A stretch of DNA of 6,034 nucleotides, taken from assembly GCA_018500075.1 (NCBI GenBank), contig JAHBAN010000150.1, forward strand, positions 1 to 6,034, read 5' to 3'. The notes below the pieces were generated by a model, which was not told the DNA's origin, made no database searches, and saw only the letters and a list, made by a program, of their open reading frames with translations. Source of the stretch: Flavobacteriia bacterium (GTDB lineage Bacteria > Bacteroidota > Bacteroidia > Flavobacteriales > Flavobacteriaceae). Shown here piece by piece: positions 1 through 6,034 of the stretch (within the stretch, counting starts at the first letter, position 1; every line of letters begins with the position of its first letter). Made by a program: the position numbers and the translations under genes.

Positions 1-54
1 CCTTGTCTCAAAGCCCAACCCCTGCCAACTGACGTGCACCAGCCCTCAAAGTGC

Positions 55-58
55 GGAG
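55..58 (+). promoter_or_regulatory. Ribosome binding site (GGAG) of the YeeE/YedE permease gene
   Basis: GGAG lies seven bases before the ATG at 66. This favours ATG 66 over the in-frame GTG at 51, which would place this motif inside the coding region and has no purine-rich motif of its own upstream. No promoter is visible in the roughly 50 bases before it, so the gene may be read from outside the window. Confidence 0.6.
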
Positions 59-65
59 CACTGCC

Positions 66-1148
66 ATGTTTGAATCCTTCGGTTTTGAAACCCTGACCCC
101 CGTCACAGCCAGCCTCTATCTGGCGCTCGCCCTTGGCGTGGCCTTCGGCGTGCTCGCCGAAATCACCCGCTTCTGCCTGCGCCGCGCCCTTGTGAGTGCG
201 GACAGATCCGAGCGCCGCTCTGCGGGCGGCGTCTGGCTCATGGCCCTCGCCGTGGCCCTCGTGGGCACACAGGCCAGCGTTGCCGCAGGGCTGATCAGCT
301 TTGAGGGCCACAGGCTGCTGGCCTCCGAGCTGCCCGTTCTGGCGATTGTGCTTGGCGGCCTCGCCTTTGGCGCAGGGATGGTGCTCACCCGCGGCTGTGC
401 CTCGCGCCTGGCCGTGCTCTCAGGCTCGGGCAACCTGCGCGCCGCCTTTGTGCTCGTGCTCTTTGCCATCGCCGCCCACGCAACCCTCAAGGGCGTTTTC
501 GCCACGCTCTCCTCGGGTCTGGCCAGCGTCACGCTCCCCTTGGGCACGCTGACATCGCTTGCCGCCCTCCCCGGCGGGGCGCTGCCCTACACGGCGGGCT
601 TGGCGGTGGTTTTTCTCGGCCTTGCCCTGCGCTCGGGCGCGGGCGCGCGCAATCTCGTGCTGGCAGCCCTCATCGGCCTCATCGTGCCCGCCGCATGGGT
701 TGGCACAGGCTATGTGCTCTATGACGAGTTCGACCCGATCCTGGCTGAAAGCCTCAGCCTGACCGCCCCCGCCACGGCCACACTCTTCTGGGGCATCGCC
801 AGCACAGCGATCACGCCGGGCTTTGGCGTCGGGCTTGTCGGCGGCATCCTCGCAGGCGCGGCCGCCTCCGCGCTGCTCTCTGGCCGCTTTCAGTGGCAAA
901 GCTTTGACAGCCCCGCCCAGACAGGCCGCTACGCGCTTGGCGCGCTCCTCATGGGAGTTGGCGGTGTGCTCGCCGGTGGCTGCACGCTCGGCGCGGGCCT
1001 CTCGGGCATCCCGACCCTCGGCTTTGCTGCCTTCCTCGCCCTCGCCGCGATCATCCTCGGCGCAAAACTCGCCGCGCGCCTGCTCAGTGAAAGCGGTTCC
1101 GAATACGGCGCACGGCCAGCCACACAAGCCCTACAACCGGCAGAGTGA
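66..1148 (+). CDS. YeeE/YedE (Sulf_transp) family permease, TsuA-like
   Basis: A 360-residue integral membrane protein of the YeeE/YedE family; characterised members such as Spirochaeta thermophila TsuA import thiosulfate. Two Sulf_transp repeats are visible. Repeat 1 starts with ITRFCLRRA (about residues 33-41) and continues to GAGMVLTRGCASR (about 102-114) and a GNLRA turn. Repeat 2 starts around ITPGFGVGLVGG (249-260), passes through SGRFQWQSF and ends with LMGVGGVLAGGCTLGAGLSG (295-314). Most of the remainder is hydrophobic helix. There are exactly three cysteines, C37, C111 and C306; C111 and C306 sit in the two GC motifs expected to line the substrate path. ATG 66 is chosen over GTG 51 because of the GGAG before it. 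The last 21 codons (from about residue 340) overlap the convergent DUF3422 gene and encode a polar, probably unconserved tail. Thiosulfate as substrate is inference; other small sulfur species are possible. Confidence 0.93.
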   Translation: MFESFGFETLTPVTASLYLALALGVAFGVLAEITRFCLRRALVSADRSERRSAGGVWLMALAVALVGTQASVAAGLISFEGHRLLASELPVLAIVLGGLAFGAGMVLTRGCASRLAVLSGSGNLRAAFVLVLFAIAAHATLKGVFATLSSGLASVTLPLGTLTSLAALPGGALPYTAGLAVVFLGLALRSGAGARNLVLAALIGLIVPAAWVGTGYVLYDEFDPILAESLSLTAPATATLFWGIASTAITPGFGVGLVGGILAGAAASALLSGRFQWQSFDSPAQTGRYALGALLMGVGGVLAGGCTLGAGLSGIPTLGFAAFLALAAIILGAKLAARLLSESGSEYGARPATQALQPAE

Positions 1149-2367
1149 CGAGCGCACTCAACATCCCCTTGTCAACGCCCACCAAGGCCTTGCCAAGGGG
1201 ATAGGCCGCATAGGTCACCAAATTCACAGCATAATAACTGATCGCAACCACAGACAGCCCCTCCACAGTCTGCTGCAACCTCAGCTGTAGATCGGCCCGC
1301 TTGTTCATACTCTCAAGCAGCATCGAGTTCTGCGCGCTGCGCTCAACTTCGACCCGCGTTCTCAAAAGCTCGCCGGCGCGCATCGCCCGATCCGCCATCT
1401 TGCTCAGACGCGCCCGCGTCGCCGCCACAGTGCGCATCGCCGGATCATAGCGGCGCATCATAAACTCGCCAAAGCTCTGGCGCCCCTCAAAGCGCGTCTC
1501 CCGCAAAACAGCAATCCGCTCATGCACCAAAGCCTCATAGGCCTGCGTCGCCCCAAAGCGGAAGGCCGCCGCCGCCGACAACGCCTCAAGCTCGGCAGAG
1601 ACACTCAACAGCTCGTCAAGCGTTGCCTCCGCCGGCGTTTCCGACAGCGTCATATCCTCCATCAAACCCGACAGCTGGGCATCAAACTTGGCAAGCGGCT
1701 TGGCCAGGCTGCGCACCCGCGCAAACCCGAGCATCGAAAGCGTCTTATAGGTTTCGATCTCGCACAAGCGCTGCACAATCCGCCCCGTGCGCTGCGGCCC
1801 CGTGCCCTCATTGACGAACACCGCAAAGCGCATATGTCCGGCCGGATCGATGTGAAAATCCCCCGCAATCACTGCGGCCTCGTCCAAGACCTGCGCCACA
1901 GCCACACTCTCGGGCACAAACCACTCGGCCAGCGCCGCCTTGATCATCGCCGCAGACGGGCTGGGCGTCACCCGGATCAAAGCGCTCGTCACCCGCTCCA
2001 TCCCCGAGGCCGCAAGCCAGTCATCGGGAAAAATATCAAAATCCGCCGCATCAAACGCCCGCCCGGACACTCCGGCAAAAAAGGCGGTATAGGTCACAAA
2101 CTCGGTGTGGCTCTCCCATTTCAGCATATGCCGCCCGATCGCGCCCGAATAATGCGTCGCATCCGGCGCCGGATGGGCCGCGCCATATCGGTCCAGCAAG
2201 GCACAGAGATGCGCCAGATCTGCCGCCCGGTCGCGCCCCGCCGCGTCCCGCTTGGGGCGCAAGGCGACAAAAACAGCGCTGGCCGTCGCCGCAAGGCTCG
2301 GAAAGGGGCGCGCATGAAGCTCGTTGGCCAGCTCGTATCGCAGCGGGTGGTCTTGCAAAGCCGTCAT
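1084..2367 (-). CDS. DUF3422 family membrane protein
   Basis: A 427-residue protein matching the DUF3422 family of proteobacteria, whose function is unknown. Recognisable blocks are NELHARPF (15-22) near the N-terminus, KWESHTEFVTYT (83-94), ETYKTLSMLGFARVR (205-219), EGRQSFGEFMMRRYDP (294-309) and RSAQNSMLLESMNKRADLQL (343-362). A large soluble, largely helical region is followed by two hydrophobic segments at about 370-391 and 402-420, ending in a short basic tail (RRIRNRFH). A long soluble helical part followed by two C-terminal membrane helices is reminiscent of CorA-like architecture, but that is only a shape comparison and no GMN motif is present. The ATG is supported by AGGAGA seven bases upstream (complement of 2375-2380). 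It shares orientation with pntAB but is separated from it by a strong terminator, so it probably has its own promoter. Its last 20 or so codons overlap the convergent permease gene. Confidence 0.93.
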   Translation of the reverse strand: MTALQDHPLRYELANELHARPFPSLAATASAVFVALRPKRDAAGRDRAADLAHLCALLDRYGAAHPAPDATHYSGAIGRHMLKWESHTEFVTYTAFFAGVSGRAFDAADFDIFPDDWLAASGMERVTSALIRVTPSPSAAMIKAALAEWFVPESVAVAQVLDEAAVIAGDFHIDPAGHMRFAVFVNEGTGPQRTGRIVQRLCEIETYKTLSMLGFARVRSLAKPLAKFDAQLSGLMEDMTLSETPAEATLDELLSVSAELEALSAAAAFRFGATQAYEALVHERIAVLRETRFEGRQSFGEFMMRRYDPAMRTVAATRARLSKMADRAMRAGELLRTRVEVERSAQNSMLLESMNKRADLQLRLQQTVEGLSVVAISYYAVNLVTYAAYPLGKALVGVDKGMLSALVTLPVVGLVWLAVRRIRNRFH

Positions 2368-2437
2368 AGCGCGCTCTCCTGTGTTGCGCGCAGCTTAGCG
2401 CCCCCACCGCACAAGTAAATGCGCTTTTTGTCGCAAA

Positions 2438-2472
2438 ATCATAGTGTTAGCGGAATACTTTTGTATACCAAA
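2438..2472 (-). promoter_or_regulatory. Candidate promoter and palindromic operator for the DUF3422 gene
   Basis: On the - strand a good -10-like hexamer, TATGAT (complement of 2438-2443), lies about 70 bases before the DUF3422 start. No good -35 sits 16-18 bases further upstream. That position is instead occupied by a 14-base near-perfect palindrome, TTTTGTATACCAAA (2459-2472), with the core GTATAC and one mismatched pair. A weak -35 overlapped by a palindrome would fit regulator-dependent transcription, but this is inference. The palindrome also shares its edge with the T-tract of the pntB terminator. Confidence 0.3.
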
Positions 2473-2505
2473 CAAAAAGAGGGCGCCCCGAAAAAGAGCG
2501 CCCTC
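2470..2505 (-). terminator. Rho-independent terminator of pntAB
   Basis: A perfect 8-bp stem, GAGGGCGC (2479-2486) with GCGCCCTC (2498-2505), encloses an 11-base loop. Read on the - strand it is followed at once by TTTTTGTTT (complement of 2470-2478). The stem begins 21 bases after the pntB stop codon, so this ends the pntAB transcript and insulates the co-directional DUF3422 gene. Confidence 0.9.
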
Positions 2506-2526
2506 GCCAATTTGTGCGCCGCAAGA

Positions 2527-3960
2527 TCAGTCGATCATCGGCAAAAGCTTATCAAGGCTCGCCTTCGCATCGCCATAAAACATCCGTGTGTTCTCCTTAA
2601 AGAACAGCGGATTCTCGATCCCCGAATAGCCCGTGCCCTGCCCGCGCTTGCTGACAAAGACCTGCTTGGCCTTCCAGCACTCCAGAACAGGCATCCCGGC
2701 AATCGGGCTGTTGGGGTCTTCCTGCGCCGCAGGGTTCACAATGTCGTTGGAGCCGATCACGATGGCCACATCCGTGCTCGGAAAGTCCTCGTTGATCTCG
2801 TCCATCTCCATCACGATGTCATAGGGCACTTTGGCTTCGGCCAAGAGCACGTTCATATGTCCGGGCAGACGCCCCGCAACAGGGTGAATGGCAAAGCGCA
2901 CGTTCTTGCCCTTGGCGCGCAGCTTGCGCACCAGCTCGGCCACACCCGTCTGCGCCTGCGCAACAGCCATGCCATAGCCGGGAATGATGATCACAGAGTC
3001 CGCATCATTGAGCGCCGCGGCCACACCATCGGCCTCAATGGCAATCTGCTCGCCCTCCACAGCCATCTGCTCGCCCGCAGGGCCACCAAATCCGCCAAGG
3101 ATCACCGAGACAAACGAGCGGTTCATCGCCTTACACATGATATAGCTCAGGATCGCCCCCGAGGAGCCGACAAGCGCGCCCACAACAATCAGCAAGTCGT
3201 TCCCAAGGCTGAAGCCGATCGCCGCCGCCGCCCAGCCCGAATAGGAATTGAGCATCGAGACAACCACAGGCATATCCGCGCCGCCGATCCCCATGATCAA
3301 GTGATAGCCGATAAACAGGGCCGCAGCCGTCATGATCACAAGCGGCAAAAGAGCGCCGGTGTTGAAATACCAGACCAAAGTCACCAGCGAGAGCACCGCT
3401 GCCGCCGCGTTCAGAATATGCCCGCCGGGCAGCTTCTTGGCGGCGCTGTCAACCTTGCCAGCCAGCTTGCCATAAGCAATCACCGAGCCGGTGAAGGTCA
3501 CAGCCCCGATAAAGACCCCAAGGAAAAGCTCGACCCGCAAGATCGCCACTTCGACACCGCTCTTATGGGCCAAAAGTCCGGCAAAGCCCTCAAGCGCCTC
3601 GCGCGCGCCCGGCGCCATCGCCAGAACACGGCCAAGCTCTATATGCGCAATATAGCCGACAAACACCGCCGCCAAACCGACAAGCGAGTGCATCGCCGCC
3701 ACAAGCTCGGGCATCTGCGTCATTTGCACTTTGGTGGCCAGTTGATAGCCGATGGCCCCGCCCGCCGCGATCATCATGATCGACAAGAGCCAGTAGCCGG
3801 CGCCGGGGCCAACCAGCGTTGCCGCAACGGCCAGAGCCATGCCGGCAATGCCATACCAAACCGCGCGTTTGGCGCTTTCCTGCCCCGAAAGGCCGCCCAG
3901 CGAGAGGATAAACAAGATGGCGGCAACTACATAAGCCGCTGTTGTGAAACCGAATTCCAT
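2527..3960 (-). CDS. pntB: NAD(P) transhydrogenase, beta subunit
   Basis: The 477-residue beta subunit of the Re/Si-specific proton-translocating transhydrogenase (NADH + NADP+ + H+ entering = NAD+ + NADPH). Residues from about 5 to 275 form the membrane domain dII, with roughly nine hydrophobic segments. H91 in AAMHSLVGLAAV matches the proton-channel histidine of E. coli PntB, also at position 91, and GGADMPVVVSMLNSYSG (226-242) is the conserved dII block. Domain dIII, which binds NADP(H), follows: IIIPGYGMAVAQAQ (324-337), IHPVAGRLPGHMNVLLAEA (358-376), VIGSNDIVNPAAQEDPNSPI (401-420) and the KRGQGTGYSG loop (438-447). Length and motifs are intact. The start at 3960 is chosen over an in-frame codon at 3996 because the family begins with this hydrophobic segment, a strong Shine-Dalgarno precedes it, and the longer form would overlap the end of pntA. 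It follows pntA by 13 bases, so the two are translated from one message. Confidence 0.98.
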   Translation of the reverse strand: MEFGFTTAAYVVAAILFILSLGGLSGQESAKRAVWYGIAGMALAVAATLVGPGAGYWLLSIMMIAAGGAIGYQLATKVQMTQMPELVAAMHSLVGLAAVFVGYIAHIELGRVLAMAPGAREALEGFAGLLAHKSGVEVAILRVELFLGVFIGAVTFTGSVIAYGKLAGKVDSAAKKLPGGHILNAAAAVLSLVTLVWYFNTGALLPLVIMTAAALFIGYHLIMGIGGADMPVVVSMLNSYSGWAAAAIGFSLGNDLLIVVGALVGSSGAILSYIMCKAMNRSFVSVILGGFGGPAGEQMAVEGEQIAIEADGVAAALNDADSVIIIPGYGMAVAQAQTGVAELVRKLRAKGKNVRFAIHPVAGRLPGHMNVLLAEAKVPYDIVMEMDEINEDFPSTDVAIVIGSNDIVNPAAQEDPNSPIAGMPVLECWKAKQVFVSKRGQGTGYSGIENPLFFKENTRMFYGDAKASLDKLLPMID

Positions 3961-3967
3961 GATCACG

Positions 3968-3974
3968 CCTCCCT
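3968..3974 (-). promoter_or_regulatory. Ribosome binding site (AGGGAGG) of pntB
   Basis: On the - strand AGGGAGG lies seven bases before the pntB ATG at 3960 and shares one base with the pntA stop codon (complement of 3974-3976). This fixes the pntB start and implies close translational coupling of the two subunits. Confidence 0.85.
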
Positions 3975-5545
3975 TAAGATTTCTGGAACATGGCAAGCAT
4001 TCGCCGTGTGACGAGGAAGCCCCCGAAGATGTTGATCCCCGTCATAAAGACCGAGGCCGCCGCCAGAAGGACGACAAGAAAAGAGCTGGAGCCAATCTGC
4101 ATCAGCGCGCCCAGAATGATGATCGAACTGATCGCATTGGTCACAGCCATCAGCGGCGTGTGCAAAGAATGCGCCACCCCCCAGATCACCTGGAAGCCGA
4201 CAAAAACGGCGAGCACAAAGACGATAAAATGCTGCATGAAGCTCGCTGGCGCGACAAGGCCCACGCCCAGCAAAAGCGCCGCCCCGACCGCCAGAAGCGT
4301 CACTTGGGTCTTGGTCTGTTGCTTGAAGGCGGCCACTTCTGCGGCGCGCTTCTCCTCAGCCGTCAGCTCTTTCACCTCGACCTTGGGCTTGGCCGCAATC
4401 GCAGCCACCTTGGGGGGCGGCGGCGGGAAGGTGATCTCGCCGGCATGGGCCACGGTCGCGCCGCGGATCACATCGTCTTCCATATTGTGGTTGACCTGCC
4501 CGTCCTTCTCGGGCGTCAGATCGGCCATCATATGACGGATGTTTGTGGCATAGAGGTTGGAGGCCTGCGTCGCCATGCGGCTCGGAAAATCGGTATAGCC
4601 GATGATCGTCACGCCGTTCTCGGTCACGATCTTCTCGTCCATCACGGTGAGTTTGCAGTTGCCGCCCTTTTCGGCCGCAAGGTCGACAATCACGCTGCCC
4701 GCCTTCATCGCCTTGACCATATCTTCGGTCCAAAGCTCGGGCGCCTCACGGTTGGGAATAAGCGCTGTGGTGATCACAATATCAACTTCAGGCGCAAGCT
4801 CGCGGAACTTGGCAAGCTGGGCCTCGCGGAACTCGGGGCTGGACACAGCCGCATAGCCGCCTGTCGCCGCGCCGTCTTGCTGGTCTTCCTCAAAATCAAG
4901 GTAAACAAACTCCGCGCCCATCGATTCGACCTGCTCGGCCACTTCCGGGCGCACATCAAACGCATAGGTGATCGCACCAAGCGAGGTCGAGGTGCCGATG
5001 GCCGCAAGCCCGGCCACGCCGGCCCCCACAACCAGAACCTTCGCAGGCGGCACTTTGCCCGCCGCCGTGATCTGGCCAGTGAAGAAGCGGCCAAAGTTGT
5101 TGCCCGCCTCGATAACGGCGCGATAGCCGGCGATATTGGCCATCGAGCTGAGCGCATCCATCTTCTGCGCGCGGCTGATCCGCGGGACCATCTCCATCGC
5201 GATCACAGTCGCACCCTTGCTCTTGGCCGTGCTCATGCCCGCGTCGTTCACCGCAGGATTAAAGAATGAAATCAGGGTCTTGCCCGCCTTGAGATATTTC
5301 AGCTCCTCGGCTTCGGGCTGGCGCACCTTGGCGATGATATCGGCGTCTTTCCAAAGGGCGGCCGCAGATTTTTTCACGCTCACACCGGCGGCCTTATAGT
5401 CGGCGTCCGAATAGCCCGCGCCGGCGCCCGCGCCGGTTTCGATCATGCACTCATACCCGAGCTTTTGCAGGTCAAGCGCCGAGGCAGGTGTCATAGCCAC
5501 CCGCGCCTCGCCTGCAAACACTTCCTTTGGCGTTCCTATTATCAC
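3974..5545 (-). CDS. pntA: NAD(P) transhydrogenase, alpha subunit
   Basis: The 523-residue alpha subunit, partner of PntB in the inner-membrane transhydrogenase that supplies NADPH at the cost of proton-motive force. Domain dI (about 1-370) binds NAD(H). It opens with IGTPKEVFAGEARVAMTP and contains RISRAQKMDALSSMANIAGY (122-141), in which R122, Q127 and D130 match the catalytic RQD loop of Rhodospirillum. It also has the Rossmann motif VVGAGVAGLAAIG (172-184), an acidic D197 after the next strand for the adenosine ribose, and GYTDFPSRMATQASNLYATN (316-335). A five-proline run (374-378) and an Ala/Lys/Glu-rich linker lead to four membrane helices (about 414-433, 437-457, 464-484, 486-508) with PLMAVTNAISS. 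The single-chain form is close to E. coli PntA (510 residues). It starts with GTG, exactly where relatives start, with AGAGGGGA upstream. It is the first gene of the pntA-pntB operon. Confidence 0.98.
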   Translation of the reverse strand: MIIGTPKEVFAGEARVAMTPASALDLQKLGYECMIETGAGAGAGYSDADYKAAGVSVKKSAAALWKDADIIAKVRQPEAEELKYLKAGKTLISFFNPAVNDAGMSTAKSKGATVIAMEMVPRISRAQKMDALSSMANIAGYRAVIEAGNNFGRFFTGQITAAGKVPPAKVLVVGAGVAGLAAIGTSTSLGAITYAFDVRPEVAEQVESMGAEFVYLDFEEDQQDGAATGGYAAVSSPEFREAQLAKFRELAPEVDIVITTALIPNREAPELWTEDMVKAMKAGSVIVDLAAEKGGNCKLTVMDEKIVTENGVTIIGYTDFPSRMATQASNLYATNIRHMMADLTPEKDGQVNHNMEDDVIRGATVAHAGEITFPPPPPKVAAIAAKPKVEVKELTAEEKRAAEVAAFKQQTKTQVTLLAVGAALLLGVGLVAPASFMQHFIVFVLAVFVGFQVIWGVAHSLHTPLMAVTNAISSIIILGALMQIGSSSFLVVLLAAASVFMTGINIFGGFLVTRRMLAMFQKS

Positions 5546-5552
5546 GTTAGCG

Positions 5553-5560
5553 TCCCCTCT
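5553..5560 (-). promoter_or_regulatory. Ribosome binding site (AGAGGGGA) of pntA, before a GTG start
   Basis: On the - strand AGAGGGGA ends seven bases before the GTG at 5545-5543. The GTG is followed directly by codons for IIGTPKE, the usual first residues of PntA, so the non-ATG start is well supported. Confidence 0.75.
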
Positions 5561-5629
5561 GGTTTGTCTTCCGTTCCGGCCCGATCGACCGAGAAATATT
5601 ATTGCGCCGAACTACCGCCCGACTTTTGT

Positions 5630-5647
5630 AAAACTTCACAGCGAAGT
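5630..5647 (-). terminator. Small hairpin with short T-run, possible weak terminator
   Basis: On the - strand ACTTC-GCTGT-GAAGT (complement of 5633-5647) forms a 5-bp stem with a 5-base loop, and the T-run TTTT begins with the last stem base. It is directly downstream of the hairpin at 5649-5667 and about 47 bases after the methyltransferase stop. The stem is too short and the T-run too brief to be sure that it terminates. It could instead be part of the pntA promoter or leader. Confidence 0.3.
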
Positions 5648-5648
5648 C

Positions 5649-5667
5649 AATGCCGCGTTGCGGCATT
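5649..5667 (-). terminator. Perfect 8-bp hairpin between the methyltransferase gene and pntA
   Basis: AATGCCGC (5649-5656) and GCGGCATT (5660-5667) form a perfect inverted repeat with a 3-base loop, starting 26 bases after the methyltransferase stop on the - strand. It is GC-rich but has no T-tract on either strand. By itself it is therefore an incomplete terminator, perhaps working with the adjacent smaller hairpin. A TTGACT sequence that could act as a pntA -35 (complement of 5645-5650) overlaps its edge, but no good -10 lies at 16-18 bases. Confidence 0.4.
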
Positions 5668-5693
5668 CCCCGCAGTTTCTTCACGCCCTGCCA

Positions 5694-6015
5694 TCAAAGC
5701 CATCGGCGCGTCTGCTGTTCATAGGCCCGAAACATTGGCCCAAACGCCCGACGCAGCCGCGCCTCCTCGCCCTCGATAAAGCGCCAGCTGATCAGCCACA
5801 TGAACACAGGCACAAGCACAAGGCTAGGCCAAGCCCCCAAATAAAGAGCAAACCCCGCCAAAACGAGCGCATCGCCCAGATAGATCGGGTTGCGGCTCAG
5901 CCCGAACACACCCCCCGTCACAAGCGCGCTGGCGTCATGGCGCGGCACAATCGTGGTTTTCGCCCGAAACATCTGCACCAAAGCCGCGCCGATCAGCGCC
6001 GCCCCCGTCCCGATC
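5694..6015 (-). CDS. Isoprenylcysteine carboxyl methyltransferase (ICMT)-like family protein, N-terminus missing
   Basis: The C-terminal 106 residues of a small membrane methyltransferase of the ICMT/PEMT-like superfamily. The hallmark GGVFGLSRNPIYLGD (SAM-binding region) is present, followed by two hydrophobic segments, then FIEGEEARLRRAFG with the paired Glu, and the terminal block FRAYEQQTRRWL in place of the more usual YxxYxxxVxRWL. Relatives are usually 150-200 residues, so some 45-90 residues are missing. The gene is cut by the end of the genomic sequence at 6015. The first genuine residue readable is the Ile of IGTGAAL, and the six residues MCIRDR in front of it come from adapter and do not belong to the protein. 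Bacterial members act on varied or unknown substrates, so no substrate is assigned. It lies in the same direction as pntA, 148 bases upstream. Confidence 0.88.
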
Positions 6016-6034
6016 CTGTCTCTTATACACATCT
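6016..6034 (+). other. Sequencing adapter: Tn5 mosaic end (Nextera type), not genomic
   Basis: CTGTCTCTTATACACATCT matches all 19 bases of the engineered Tn5 mosaic end, in the orientation seen when a read runs through a short insert into the adapter. Natural Tn5 outside and inside ends differ from this hybrid sequence, so a real Tn5 insertion is unlikely. On the - strand it translates to MCIRDR, a known spurious N-terminus in database proteins. Confidence 0.97.

Noticed and set aside
3..32. Possible last codons of an upstream + strand gene (LSQSPTPAN, then TGA at 30-32)
   Set aside because: Nine codons cannot be told from chance, and no domain can be recognised. It would leave a plausible 33-base gap to the permease ATG, but the sequence gives no further support.
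420..1127. A 235-codon open frame on the - strand opposite the permease gene
   Set aside because: Its Ala/Arg/Glu/Gly-rich translation is typical of an antisense shadow, whereas the + strand encodes both Sulf_transp repeats.
1522..2418. A 298-codon open frame on the + strand opposite the DUF3422 gene
   Set aside because: The translation is strongly basic with no recognisable domain, while the - strand carries multiple DUF3422 signature blocks.
2419..4011. A 530-codon open frame on the + strand opposite pntB
   Set aside because: It is antisense to a gene with complete family motifs. Its translation is rich in His, Arg and Gln with no domain, as expected from the complement of GC-rich codons, and stop codons are rare in this phase for composition reasons.
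3944..5269. A 441-codon open frame on the + strand opposite pntA
   Set aside because: Same reasoning: low-complexity His/Arg-rich translation, no ribosome binding site of note, wholly antisense to a well-supported gene.
5622..5650. A sigma-70 promoter for pntA using TTGACT as -35
   Set aside because: The hexamers 16-18 bases downstream (for example AAAAGT) are poor -10 matches. The best one, TACAAA, is only 14 bases away, so I do not call it as a feature.
6016..6034. A genuine Tn5-type transposon end or mobile element boundary
   Set aside because: The sequence is the hybrid mosaic end used in library preparation rather than a natural Tn5 end, and it stops exactly at the last base of the window, as untrimmed adapter does.
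1..6034. CRISPR array, tRNA/rRNA, insertion sequence, toxin-antitoxin or phage-defence module
   Set aside because: No direct-repeat array, RNA gene, transposase or recognisable defence domain is visible, and the window is almost fully covered by five conserved metabolic, transport or membrane genes.

Overview
This window looks like an ordinary chromosomal stretch from a GC-rich alphaproteobacterium, most likely of the Rhodobacteraceae/Roseobacter group. The reasons are high GC at third codon positions, a DUF3422 protein, and a two-gene pntAB operon in which PntA is a single 523-residue fusion rather than the split form of Rhodospirillum. The genus assignment is inference; no rRNA or other marker is present.

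Layout, left to right. A YeeE/YedE-type (TsuA-like) sulfur-compound permease lies on the + strand (66-1148). It runs tail to tail into a DUF3422 membrane protein on the - strand (1084-2367), and the two coding regions overlap by 65 bases. A 159-base gap (2368-2526) holds the DUF3422 ribosome binding site, a candidate promoter/operator, and a clear rho-independent terminator for the next transcript. That transcript is pntA-pntB on the - strand (5545-2527), encoding both subunits of the proton-translocating NAD(P) transhydrogenase, with 13 bases between the genes. Upstream of pntA is a 148-base gap with two small hairpins. It is followed by the 3' part of an isoprenylcysteine-methyltransferase-family gene on the - strand (6015-5694) that runs off the window.

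The last 19 bases (6016-6034) are not genomic. They are an exact copy of the engineered Tn5 mosaic end used in Nextera-type library adapters, so the window ends at a contig edge with untrimmed adapter. The apparent N-terminus MCIRDR of the last open reading frame is translated adapter.

Functionally, pntAB is the only unit with a well-defined joint role: it uses the proton-motive force to make NADPH from NADH. The permease would import thiosulfate or a related sulfur species. DUF3422 has no established function, and the methyltransferase's substrate cannot be read from sequence. I found no mobile element, CRISPR array, RNA gene or defence locus, and no convincing sign of an undescribed system. 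The main points of interest are the adapter artefact, the tail-to-tail gene overlap, the cysteine pattern of the permease, and the palindrome upstream of the DUF3422 gene.
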